Shown here one piece after another: positions 25,693-32,509 of a stretch of DNA of 34,606 nucleotides. Within the stretch, counting starts at the first letter, position 1. Every line of letters begins with the position of its first letter. The stretch covers positions 1 to 34,606 of the forward strand of contig JAJCZV010000045.1 of NCBI GenBank assembly GCA_029262175.1. The letters are read 5' to 3'. The stretch comes from Gemmatimonadota bacterium. GTDB lineage: Bacteria; Gemmatimonadota; Gemmatimonadetes; Palauibacterales; Palauibacteraceae. The notes below the pieces were generated by a model that worked only from the letters and a program-made list of their open reading frames with translations, was not told where the DNA came from and ran no database searches. The translations under genes and the position numbers were made by a program.

Positions 25693-25933
25693 TTCCGACG
25701 CGTCCAGCGACTTCTTCGACGAAGCGCCCGACGATCTCTTTGGCGAGAACCCCGATGACGTCGCCCACGTCGCGTGTCCGTACTGCGGCGAAGTGGTCGA
25801 GCTGCTCTTGGATCCTGGCGGTGGAGCGGTGCAGGAATACGTCGAAGACTGTGAGGTTTGCTGTCAGCCGTGGCAGATCGAGGTGCGCTATGAGGGGGGA
25901 ACCGCCAAGGTGTCGGCCCGTACGTCTGACTGA
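25682..25933 (+). CDS. CPXCG motif-containing cysteine-rich protein
   Basis: An 83-residue acidic protein with Cys32-P-Y-Cys35-G, then Cys57, Cys60 and Cys61 near a QPW motif. This is the pattern of the small CPXCG zinc-ribbon family. The N-terminal 25 residues are Asp/Glu-rich and probably disordered. The family probably binds zinc; no role is known. It starts inside the last 11 bases of the methyltransferase gene, so it is translationally coupled to it, and it closes the six-gene operon. A converging sulfotransferase gene begins 44 bases beyond. Confidence 0.82.
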   Translation: MTSDSDASSDFFDEAPDDLFGENPDDVAHVACPYCGEVVELLLDPGGGAVQEYVEDCEVCCQPWQIEVRYEGGTAKVSARTSD

Positions 25934-25977
25934 GCACCCGACCGACGGCCGGAACGCGCACCCAGCGGATCGGACGT

Positions 25978-27075
25978 TTAGCCCTCGGACTCCGGATAGA
26001 TGGAGTCGTACGGCACGCCCGACTCCGCCATCTCCGACCGACACCAGTCCACGATTCGGTTTCGAAGTTCATCGCGTAGATCGCCGTGTCGATCGCTGGT
26101 CCCCCGCACGAACATCGGTCCGTCCACCGATAGCAGGTGAGGGGGGTGCATCTCGAAGACATCTTTGTGTTCGCGCATGTACTCGAAGCTGCAGGTCATG
26201 GCGATCTCGTCGATCTCCGCGTCCGTGAGTTCCTGGACACCGAGGTGCGCCGCGACCTCGCGGATGATCGAGGGCAAGTCTTGCTTCATGTCTTCAAAGC
26301 GAACGAAAAGCACGTTGTCGTTCTTCTTCGAGGCGTCGTACCAGCCGGCCACATGGCTCGGCCACGGACCCCACCACATGGCGTCCGACATGAACCACGC
26401 TTCGAGATCTTCTTCGCGCGGTTCGATCGGGCCCGAGTTGGACCGGATGAAATCGGCGCAGCTTGCGAAGCACGAGGCCGGGTGACGTGAAACATAGATG
26501 TATTTCGATGCGGGTCTCGGTGGGAAATGAGACACCGGAAGGTGGGTCTTGATCAGTCGAGAAGGGCGCTCGTCGCCGAGCAGTGGAGCCTCGTCCACCG
26601 ACGCGCTGGTTCGACCTTCGATCCACGGCGAGACGGCATACAGCGCGGTCCCCGACTCCACCAAGTCTCCGTCTCCACGGTGTAAGATCTGATACACGAC
26701 GTGCTGCATCCAGGTGGTTCCGCACTTCATCTGCGTGACCACGAACACGTCTTCGGGCTGCGCTTCATAGTCGAGGGCGCTCGCAAAGCTCTCCTCGCTA
26801 CAGGTGCCCCGAGGACCCGGCAGACCCCGTTCCACGAAACTCGCCTTGTCGAACGGCAGCTTCGAAGTGCGACCGAGTAGCCAAAGAATCGGCGACAAGG
26901 CGGCCGCGTGTCGCCGCAGCTTGGCCTTGAACGCCCGTCGTTCGTCGAGCGGCCGACCGTAGTACCCGAGTCCGGTGGTCTGTTGATCGGTCGACGTCAT
27001 CACCACCGAAAGGTGGATGGCCTGAGCGATCCCGAAGACGACGAGGGCGCCGATGCCGAGCAAGATCCAAGTCAT
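25978..27075 (-). CDS. Membrane-anchored sulfotransferase
   Basis: A 365-residue PAPS-dependent sulfotransferase-like protein. A single N-terminal membrane segment (about 2-25, TWILLGIGALVVFGIAQ) anchors it, a Golgi-enzyme-like topology. The 5'-phosphosulfate loop is TQMKCGTTWMQ (114-124) where most enzymes read YPKSGTTW; Lys and the Gly-Thr-Thr-Trp are kept. KTHLP holds the catalytic-type His178. The 3'-phosphate site is R197-H-P-A-S-C-F-A-S205, the expected Arg...Ser spacing. It should transfer sulfate to a hydroxyl or amine, with the acceptor unknown. The frame is open to 27135, but ATG 27075 places the membrane segment first. It is divergent from the PQQ dehydrogenase gene. Confidence 0.86.
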   Translation of the reverse strand: MTWILLGIGALVVFGIAQAIHLSVVMTSTDQQTTGLGYYGRPLDERRAFKAKLRRHAAALSPILWLLGRTSKLPFDKASFVERGLPGPRGTCSEESFASALDYEAQPEDVFVVTQMKCGTTWMQHVVYQILHRGDGDLVESGTALYAVSPWIEGRTSASVDEAPLLGDERPSRLIKTHLPVSHFPPRPASKYIYVSRHPASCFASCADFIRSNSGPIEPREEDLEAWFMSDAMWWGPWPSHVAGWYDASKKNDNVLFVRFEDMKQDLPSIIREVAAHLGVQELTDAEIDEIAMTCSFEYMREHKDVFEMHPPHLLSVDGPMFVRGTSDRHGDLRDELRNRIVDWCRSEMAESGVPYDSIYPESEG

Positions 27076-27229
27076 GCGGTGCGTTCCGTTGGGTGTGGTT
27101 TGGTCACGGTGCGGAGAATCTGGCGCCCGTCCCACTGATGCGTCCAGCGCGGGCCTGGCTTGATTCGTCTACCTGGGCGCACCGAACTTCGAAGAACGAC
27201 CCGCATCCCGTTCCTGGAGCCGCTCTCGT
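27076..27229. promoter_or_regulatory. Divergent intergenic region
   Basis: 154 bases between the sulfotransferase and PQQ dehydrogenase starts. Both promoters must lie here, but I see no clear -35/-10 pair or operator. Confidence 0.35.
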
Positions 27230-28465
27230 ATGAAAGCTCGCGTACTGGTTTTGATCGCCGCGGTGGCGCTGGGCGGCGTCGCCCTCTGGTTGCGAGCCGC
27301 CTCGGGCGCCCAGAGGTCCGCCGAGACCCGAGCGCCGACACCCAGCCAACCGGCCACAGCGGACCGACCGGCCACGGCGGAAACGGCCACAGCGGGTCAA
27401 CCGTCCGCAGCGACGCGGCTGACGCTGGGTCTTCCTCGGCCGCTCGAAGTCGAGACGCTCGTCGGAGGCCTCGATACCCCGTGGGACCTGGCCTGGGGGC
27501 CTGACGACGCCATCTGGGTCAGTGAACGATCCGGAACGATCTCCCGCGTGGATCCCACGACGGGGGAGCGTTGGATGGTCGGCGAGGTGGATGCGCACGA
27601 ACGCGGGGAAGCCGGCCTCATGGGCCTGGCCTTTCACCCTGATTTTGCCACGGCCCCGTGGGTCTACGCGGCCCATAGCTACCGCGCTGGTCGCTCGATT
27701 CAGAACCGGCTCGTTCGCATGCGATTCGACGGCACCTCGCTCGGGGAGGCCGAAGTGTTGCTGGACGAGATCCCGGGGCAGGGGAACCACAATGGCTCGC
27801 GGCTCGCGATCGGGGCGGATCGGCTCCTCTATATGACCACCGGCGATGCGAGCGAGGGGTCGAACGCCCACGATTTGGGTTCGCTGGCCGGGAAGATCCT
27901 CCGTCTGACGCTCGAGGGCCGTCCTGCGCCCGACGGTCCGTTTGGGTCGGCCGTGTTCTCCTTTGGACACCGCAATCCACAGGGCCTCGTCTTCCACCCA
28001 AACGGCGGACTGTATTCGGCCGAGCACGGCCCGGGGACCGACGACGAGATCAATCGAATCCGCGCCGGCGGTGACTACGGGTGGCCGGAAGTGCGAGGCG
28101 TTTGTGATGGCGCATCGCGCGAAGAAGAGCGCTACTGTCGAGAGCACGACGTGATCGAAGCGCTCGCGACCTGGACGCCGACGGTCGGACTGGCGGGCCT
28201 CGATGTCTACACGGGGTCGCTCATGCCCGAATGGGAAGGGTCGCTGTTGGCGACGTCGCTCAACGGCGGCGGCCTCTACCGACTCGAACTATCCGAAGAC
28301 GGCGAGACCGTCGTCGAACGGACGACGATCATCCGGGGGCAGTACGGACGACTACGCGACGTTCTCGTGGGTCCGGGCGGCGAGATCTACGTTGCCACCA
28401 GCAATCGCGATGGACGCGGTCGACCCGCCAGCGATGATGATCGGATCTTGGTCATCCGACCCTGA
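27230..28465 (+). CDS. PQQ-dependent sugar dehydrogenase (glucose/sorbosone family)
   Basis: A 411-residue protein with an N-terminal membrane segment or signal (MKARVLVLIAAVALGGVALWL) and a Thr/Ala/Pro-rich linker (about 30-65). A six-blade beta-propeller of the soluble GDH/sorbosone dehydrogenase family follows. Recognisable elements are LDTPWDLAWGPDDAIWVSER (about 81-100), GLMGLAFHPDF, GNHNGSRLAIG near 186-196, FSFGHRNPQGLVF, and EHGPGTDDEINRI near 265-277. The family oxidises aldose sugars or related substrates using PQQ and Ca2+ outside the cytoplasm. Not every homologue binds PQQ, and I cannot verify the residues individually. The linker contains DNA repeats at 27350-27396. A VOC lipoprotein gene follows 17 bases later. 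Confidence 0.85.
   Translation: MKARVLVLIAAVALGGVALWLRAASGAQRSAETRAPTPSQPATADRPATAETATAGQPSAATRLTLGLPRPLEVETLVGGLDTPWDLAWGPDDAIWVSERSGTISRVDPTTGERWMVGEVDAHERGEAGLMGLAFHPDFATAPWVYAAHSYRAGRSIQNRLVRMRFDGTSLGEAEVLLDEIPGQGNHNGSRLAIGADRLLYMTTGDASEGSNAHDLGSLAGKILRLTLEGRPAPDGPFGSAVFSFGHRNPQGLVFHPNGGLYSAEHGPGTDDEINRIRAGGDYGWPEVRGVCDGASREEERYCREHDVIEALATWTPTVGLAGLDVYTGSLMPEWEGSLLATSLNGGGLYRLELSEDGETVVERTTIIRGQYGRLRDVLVGPGGEIYVATSNRDGRGRPASDDDRILVIRP
27350..27396 (+). repeat. Short tandem repeats in the PQQ dehydrogenase linker
   Basis: Three near-identical 14-base units, CCGGCCACAGCGGA (27350), CCGGCCACGGCGGA (27368) and ACGGCCACAGCGGG (27383), spaced 18 and 15 bases apart and in the same frame. They encode Ala-Thr-Ala repeats in the disordered linker between membrane segment and propeller. 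Confidence 0.7.
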
Positions 28466-28482
28466 CTCAGAGAGGCAAACCG

Positions 28483-29466
28483 ATGTTGCTTGGGACCGAT
28501 GACAAACGGCCTATGATCGCAGCCACGATGGGACTCGCTCTGGGCTTCATCGGGTGCGGCCCCGAAGCCACCGATGGGGTGGAGTCGGGGGTCCGACCCG
28601 ACGCATCTGCACCATCCCTGGAGATCACCGCCAACAACGCGTTTTGGTACTACGCCGACCTCGAGGCGGCCACCGAGTTCTATACCGGTACGCTCGGACT
28701 CAACGTCGCGGCGGATTACGGGTTCGCGAAGATTCTCCAGATCGGTGCCACCTCCTACCTGACGCTCGTCGATGAAGAGATGGGCATGCATTCGTCCGAA
28801 GAACCCAAGACGGTGGCGATCGCCCTGATCACCGATGAGCTCGATGAGTGGTGGACGTACTTGTCGGCCGAAGGCGTCGAGATGCGCGGCGAGTACACGC
28901 CACGGGCCGAGAGCGCGCACGACGGCTTTGTCGCATACGATCCGGAGGGGTACTACCTCGAGTTCGAGCGTTTCAATCCACACCCGGAAAACGAACGGTT
29001 CTTCCCGGTACTGGAGCGCGCGCAGACCATCGCTGCGGACGGGCCGAACTCCCGCGTGCCCGCCGGCTTGGGATTCAAGGCGACCGTGCTCTGGCTCTAC
29101 TACCGTGATCTTCCCGCTATGGAACGATTTTGGGAAGAACAGATCGGGCTCGAGATGATCGCCGATCAGGGGTGGACGAAGATCTATCAGACGTCGCCGA
29201 CCGGGTTCATCGGGTTGGTCGATGAAACGCGCGGGATGCACTCCTACACCGAAGACAAAGCGGTCACGGTTTCCCTCTGGACCGACCAACTCGATGCGTG
29301 GTACGCGCACGCTCGTGCGGGCGCGCTCGAGATGCGGTCCGATACCATCGAGACCGGGAATCCGCGCTATCGTGCGTTCGTGGGCTATGACCCCGAAGGG
29401 TACTTCATCGAATTCGACACGTTCTTGCCGCACGCCGACAACGAAACCCTGCTTCGACCTCGCTAG
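28483..29466 (+). CDS. Exported protein with two VOC (glyoxalase-fold) domains
   Basis: A 327-residue protein. After an N-terminal signal-like region (MIAATMGLALGFIGCG, a possible lipoprotein Cys at residue 25) come two VOC modules, about 43-170 and 185-325. They share near-identical segments, LVDEEMGMHS and LVDETRGMHS, and YDPEGYYLEF and YDPEGYFIEF, which shows an internal duplication. VOC proteins include glyoxalases, dioxygenases and resistance proteins; metal ligands cannot be assigned with confidence. AGAGG is eight bases before ATG 28483, favouring that start over ATG 28513. Exported VOC proteins are unusual, so the membrane signal is worth testing. Function unknown. Confidence 0.78.
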   Translation: MLLGTDDKRPMIAATMGLALGFIGCGPEATDGVESGVRPDASAPSLEITANNAFWYYADLEAATEFYTGTLGLNVAADYGFAKILQIGATSYLTLVDEEMGMHSSEEPKTVAIALITDELDEWWTYLSAEGVEMRGEYTPRAESAHDGFVAYDPEGYYLEFERFNPHPENERFFPVLERAQTIAADGPNSRVPAGLGFKATVLWLYYRDLPAMERFWEEQIGLEMIADQGWTKIYQTSPTGFIGLVDETRGMHSYTEDKAVTVSLWTDQLDAWYAHARAGALEMRSDTIETGNPRYRAFVGYDPEGYFIEFDTFLPHADNETLLRPR

Positions 29467-29490
29467 TCGAGCCGTGACCAGGGACGCGAT

Positions 29491-30132
29491 GTGTCTCAGG
29501 TGTCCCCGCTGACGCGTCGCGACCGCAGACCTGGCGCCGATGTGGCGTTGGCGGTCCTTCCCTATGCGGCCGTGCTCGTTGGTCTATACGGACTGCGTAG
29601 CGCCTGGGGCTCGATGTTGGCGTACCACATGGGCGCCCTGCTGCTCTTGTCTCGCAGCGCGGATTGGTCCGCGCTGGCGCGCGGCTGGCGACCGCGAGTC
29701 GGTCTGCCCCTCGTGGCGTTGTGCGCGCTCGTGGGCCCAGCGCTTTACATCGGATTTCCGCTCGTGTCTCCCGAGACGGACCTGAGCGCCGAGCTCGCCC
29801 GCGTCGGCATTACCGAGGCCGGTCTGTTGCCCTTCGCCATCTATTATTGCCTCGTCAATCCGTGGCTCGAGGAAGTCGTGTGGCGTGGACGAGTCGCGAA
29901 CTCACGCAGGCGGCCGAGCGCTCTCGATCTCGCGTTCGCTGGATACCATTTCTTTGTGTTGCTCAAGTTCGTGTCGCCCCTGTGGGCGCTGCTTGCGGTC
30001 GTGGTGTTGGCCCTGGTCGCGGGAATCTGGCGGCGGGCCGCCGCCGACACCGGCGGACTTGCCGTACCGGCGCTCGCGCACGCCGTCGCCAACGTTTCGC
30101 TGATGTGGGGCACGTACCTCTTGGCGAACTGA
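29491..30132 (+). CDS. CPBP family intramembrane metalloprotease
   Basis: A 213-residue multi-pass protein of the CPBP/Rce1 (CAAX protease and bacteriocin-processing) family. EEVVWRG near 130-136 in NPWLEEVVWRG provides the E-E-x-x-x-R motif. A second motif with YHFFVLLKF (about 152-160) and a third with AHAVANVSL (about 194-202) complete the His/Asn set. The family cleaves proteins within the membrane; some members only protect or scaffold. The start is GTG 29491, with AGGGA upstream; a GTG at 29500 is also possible. The gene follows the VOC gene by 24 bases and ends the rightward run. Confidence 0.82.
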   Translation: MSQVSPLTRRDRRPGADVALAVLPYAAVLVGLYGLRSAWGSMLAYHMGALLLLSRSADWSALARGWRPRVGLPLVALCALVGPALYIGFPLVSPETDLSAELARVGITEAGLLPFAIYYCLVNPWLEEVVWRGRVANSRRRPSALDLAFAGYHFFVLLKFVSPLWALLAVVVLALVAGIWRRAAADTGGLAVPALAHAVANVSLMWGTYLLAN

Positions 30133-30650
30133 CACGGTAGGCCACCGCGATCGACGCGACATCATGGAGCGGTTCTCGTCGCTACATGGAGAAAGACCGG
30201 ACCGCGGCGGCGGGCATTCGCCCGTCCACCGGGTGTCCACGGTCTGCACTGCACTACGACTTGCGTGAGGTCGTGCAGCGGCGCTTCAAGCGAGACAGAT
30301 GCAGAGGGAAAAGGCAATCGGCGTGCTCGTTTGGGCGTCGCAACTTGCAACCGTGTTCGGGGCCGCCTCGGCCCGGTGAAGAGCTGGGGCTCTGATCATC
30401 GATTTGTTTTCTCAACAAACGCCGTCGTAACGGTTTCCGCGCCGCAATCGGGGTTCGCGCCCCCTGCGACGGTTGGCAAAACGCGCGGCTCGGCGAACCT
30501 TGGTTTGCCGCGGCGAACGGATCTGACGAGTTGTGGTTTGTCGCGACGCGTCAACAACAGATCGGTGCGGCGCGGGACGGATGAACACCGAAGACCGATG
30601 ATTGCCCTAGATCATCACCTAGAAGATCACACAAAAGGAGGCGTTGCCGC
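30133..30650. other. Gene-poor 518-bp stretch with hairpins
   Basis: No convincing protein gene lies here, although short frames are open on both strands. Visible structures: CTGCAC-(TAC)-GAC paired with GTC-GTGCAG (30249-30278), TTTGTT with AACAAA around a 5-base loop (30403-30419), two similar 14-base units starting GGTTTG (30502-30515 and 30535-30548), and GATGAT with ATCATC (30597-30616) upstream of the SDR gene. A strong AGGAGG lies 9 bases before the SDR ATG. The stretch may hold an unlisted RNA, remnants, or regulatory DNA; I cannot decide. Confidence 0.5.
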
Positions 30651-31406
30651 ATGGCGGGAGTCGAGGGGCGGGTAGCGCTCGTGACCGGAGGTGGTCGAGG
30701 GATCGGGCGTGCGACGGCCGAACTGTTGGGGGCCCGCGGAGCGCGCGTGATGTGTACGGCGCGAAGCGAACAAGAGCTCGCGACGATCGGCTTCGACTAC
30801 GTCGTGGCGGATCTGAGCATGGGCGACGGCTGCGCCCTAGCCGTCGAGCAGACCCAGCGGCGCTTAGGGCCGATCGAGATTTTGGTCTGCAACCACGGGC
30901 TCGGTTCCGCGCATGAGCGCGTCGTTTGGGAGCAGGACCCGGACGATTGGCGGGCCTCGATGCGGATCAACCTGGACGCGCCGTTCTATCTATCTAAACT
31001 CGTCTTGCCCGGAATGATCGAACGCCAATACGGGCGCATCGTCTATACCAGCTCGACCGCCGGTCTCGTGGCCGAACATTCCGGCAGCGCATACACGAGC
31101 GCTAAACACGGCCTGCTGGGTCTGATGCGCTCGGTGGCGGTGGACGCGGGAGCCCACGGCATCACCGCGAACGCGGTTCTGCCCGGTTGGGTGCGTACGG
31201 AGATGGCGGAGCGGTCCGCTGGGGAGGAGGCGAAGGACCGGGGCGTCACCACCGATCAGGTTTGGGAGGAACGGGCCCGCCTGTATCCACCAGGCCGCGT
31301 CGCCACTGCGCGCGAGGTGGCCGAGATGATCGCGTTCCTCGCATCCGAAGAATCCAGCGGGGTGAGTGGAGAGGCGATCCGGGTCGCGCTCGGCGGTGTG
31401 TCCTAG
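30651..31406 (+). CDS. Short-chain dehydrogenase/reductase (SDR)
   Basis: A 251-residue classical SDR of normal length. The cofactor motif TGGGRGIG (about 12-19), the catalytic Ser in YTSSTAG (about 132-138), Tyr-x-x-x-Lys in YTSAK (about 147-151) and the PGWVRTEM loop (about 178-185) are present. The conserved N-N-A-G reads C-N-H-G (about 82-85). It probably reduces or oxidises a hydroxyl/carbonyl group with NAD(P)(H); substrate unknown. The best ribosome-binding site of the region (AGGAGG, 9 bases before ATG) suggests strong translation. A converging TPR lipoprotein gene ends 29 bases beyond. Confidence 0.9.
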   Translation: MAGVEGRVALVTGGGRGIGRATAELLGARGARVMCTARSEQELATIGFDYVVADLSMGDGCALAVEQTQRRLGPIEILVCNHGLGSAHERVVWEQDPDDWRASMRINLDAPFYLSKLVLPGMIERQYGRIVYTSSTAGLVAEHSGSAYTSAKHGLLGLMRSVAVDAGAHGITANAVLPGWVRTEMAERSAGEEAKDRGVTTDQVWEERARLYPPGRVATAREVAEMIAFLASEESSGVSGEAIRVALGGVS

Positions 31407-31435
31407 GCTACGCGCGCTCGAGAAAGGTGCCGAGG

Positions 31436-32380
31436 TTAGCCGGAAACGGCGGCCGGTTTCCTCAGTCTCGCCAGTTCCGCCTCGGCCGCGAGCCGTCCGA
31501 ACCCAGGCCACCACGGATGCTGAGCGATTTGTTCCATGATCTCCACCGCGCGCGTCGTGTCACCCTCTACTAAGAACCAATTCGCGACACCAAATCCAAC
31601 CGTTTCCAACCGGTATGGCGCATCTTCTCCCAATATCAGCAGTTCGTCGGCTGTCTTGATTCCTTTGTAAAAAAGCAAGTTGTGGTAGTACGCGATGTCC
31701 ACTTGGACTGGGAGATCTTCATCTACACTACGGATGAGATCCAACGCCTTTTCCTTCTGCCCCGATCGTCGCAGCGCGCGGACCGCCCACTCTGTCATGG
31801 AAACGTACGACTCGACATCGTCGGCGTTTTGGGAACAACTGCGAAAGTCCTCCGTCTGCGCGCTCCGCGCTGACTCGTCATCGGCCAAGTCTAAGCAGCG
31901 AACGTACTCCTGCGCCGCAGCTTCGAATTCGCCAGAAAGAAACAGGGCCAGTCCCAGATGGTAAGCCACATCCCAGTTGAGCGGTGCAAGATCCCGCGCT
32001 AGACGCAAGTCTTCGATGGCTTGGCCGAAGTTTCGAGTCGATATATGCCGATGGCCGCGGTATCGATACGGTCGCCAATCGTCTGGATTGAGTTCGATCG
32101 CGCGGGTGTACAACGCCATCGCCTGGCGATATTGCCAATAGTTACGACGAACGCGGCCCGCCGCGATGATCAAATCCACGTCATCGGGGGAGGCTGCCAG
32201 CGCGGAATCAGCGGCCGCGATGGCGCCCGACGTGTCCGGCAGCGCAAACAACTCTTCACCGAAAAGAGACACGGCCTGAGGCTCGGCCAATGGATCTTCT
32301 TGCCATGCAGGACGATCAACACTACAGCCGAAGCCGAACGCTATCGAGACTGCCAAGACCAGATAGTGAGACGTTGACAC
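31436..32380 (-). CDS. TPR-containing lipoprotein
   Basis: A 314-residue protein with a signal peptide and likely lipid-modified Cys19 (AVSIAFGFGC; the lipobox is loose). TPR-like repeats follow: AAADSALAASPDDVD, QAMALYTRAIELNPDD, QAIEDLRLARDLAPLN and EAAAQEYVRCLDLA. A more irregular helical C-terminus ends in LAAEAELARLRKP. TPR lipoproteins act as periplasmic scaffolds; the partner is unknown. It lies on the same strand as feoB, with its start 129 bases beyond the feoB stop, so co-transcription is possible but not certain. Confidence 0.8.
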   Translation of the reverse strand: MSTSHYLVLAVSIAFGFGCSVDRPAWQEDPLAEPQAVSLFGEELFALPDTSGAIAAADSALAASPDDVDLIIAAGRVRRNYWQYRQAMALYTRAIELNPDDWRPYRYRGHRHISTRNFGQAIEDLRLARDLAPLNWDVAYHLGLALFLSGEFEAAAQEYVRCLDLADDESARSAQTEDFRSCSQNADDVESYVSMTEWAVRALRRSGQKEKALDLIRSVDEDLPVQVDIAYYHNLLFYKGIKTADELLILGEDAPYRLETVGFGVANWFLVEGDTTRAVEIMEQIAQHPWWPGFGRLAAEAELARLRKPAAVSG

Positions 32381-32509
32381 GAGACCATCCGAGGGCAGAA
32401 GGAACGTAGCTTCATGCTATGACGGGGCCCTCGACCCGGCTAGCTGCCGAGTCTGAAGGATCTTCATTTTGTTCGGAGGTCGCGGGCGCGTCATCCGTCA
32501 GCGAATGCT

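Noticed and set aside
28387..29433. A 348-residue minus-strand frame opposite the VOC gene
   Set aside because: It is antisense to a convincingly duplicated VOC gene and has no family features.
30449..30464. A T-arm-like GGGGTTCGCGCCCC sequence suggesting a tRNA
   Set aside because: The loop is too short and lacks the conserved A58. No acceptor, D-arm or anticodon stem can be drawn around it.
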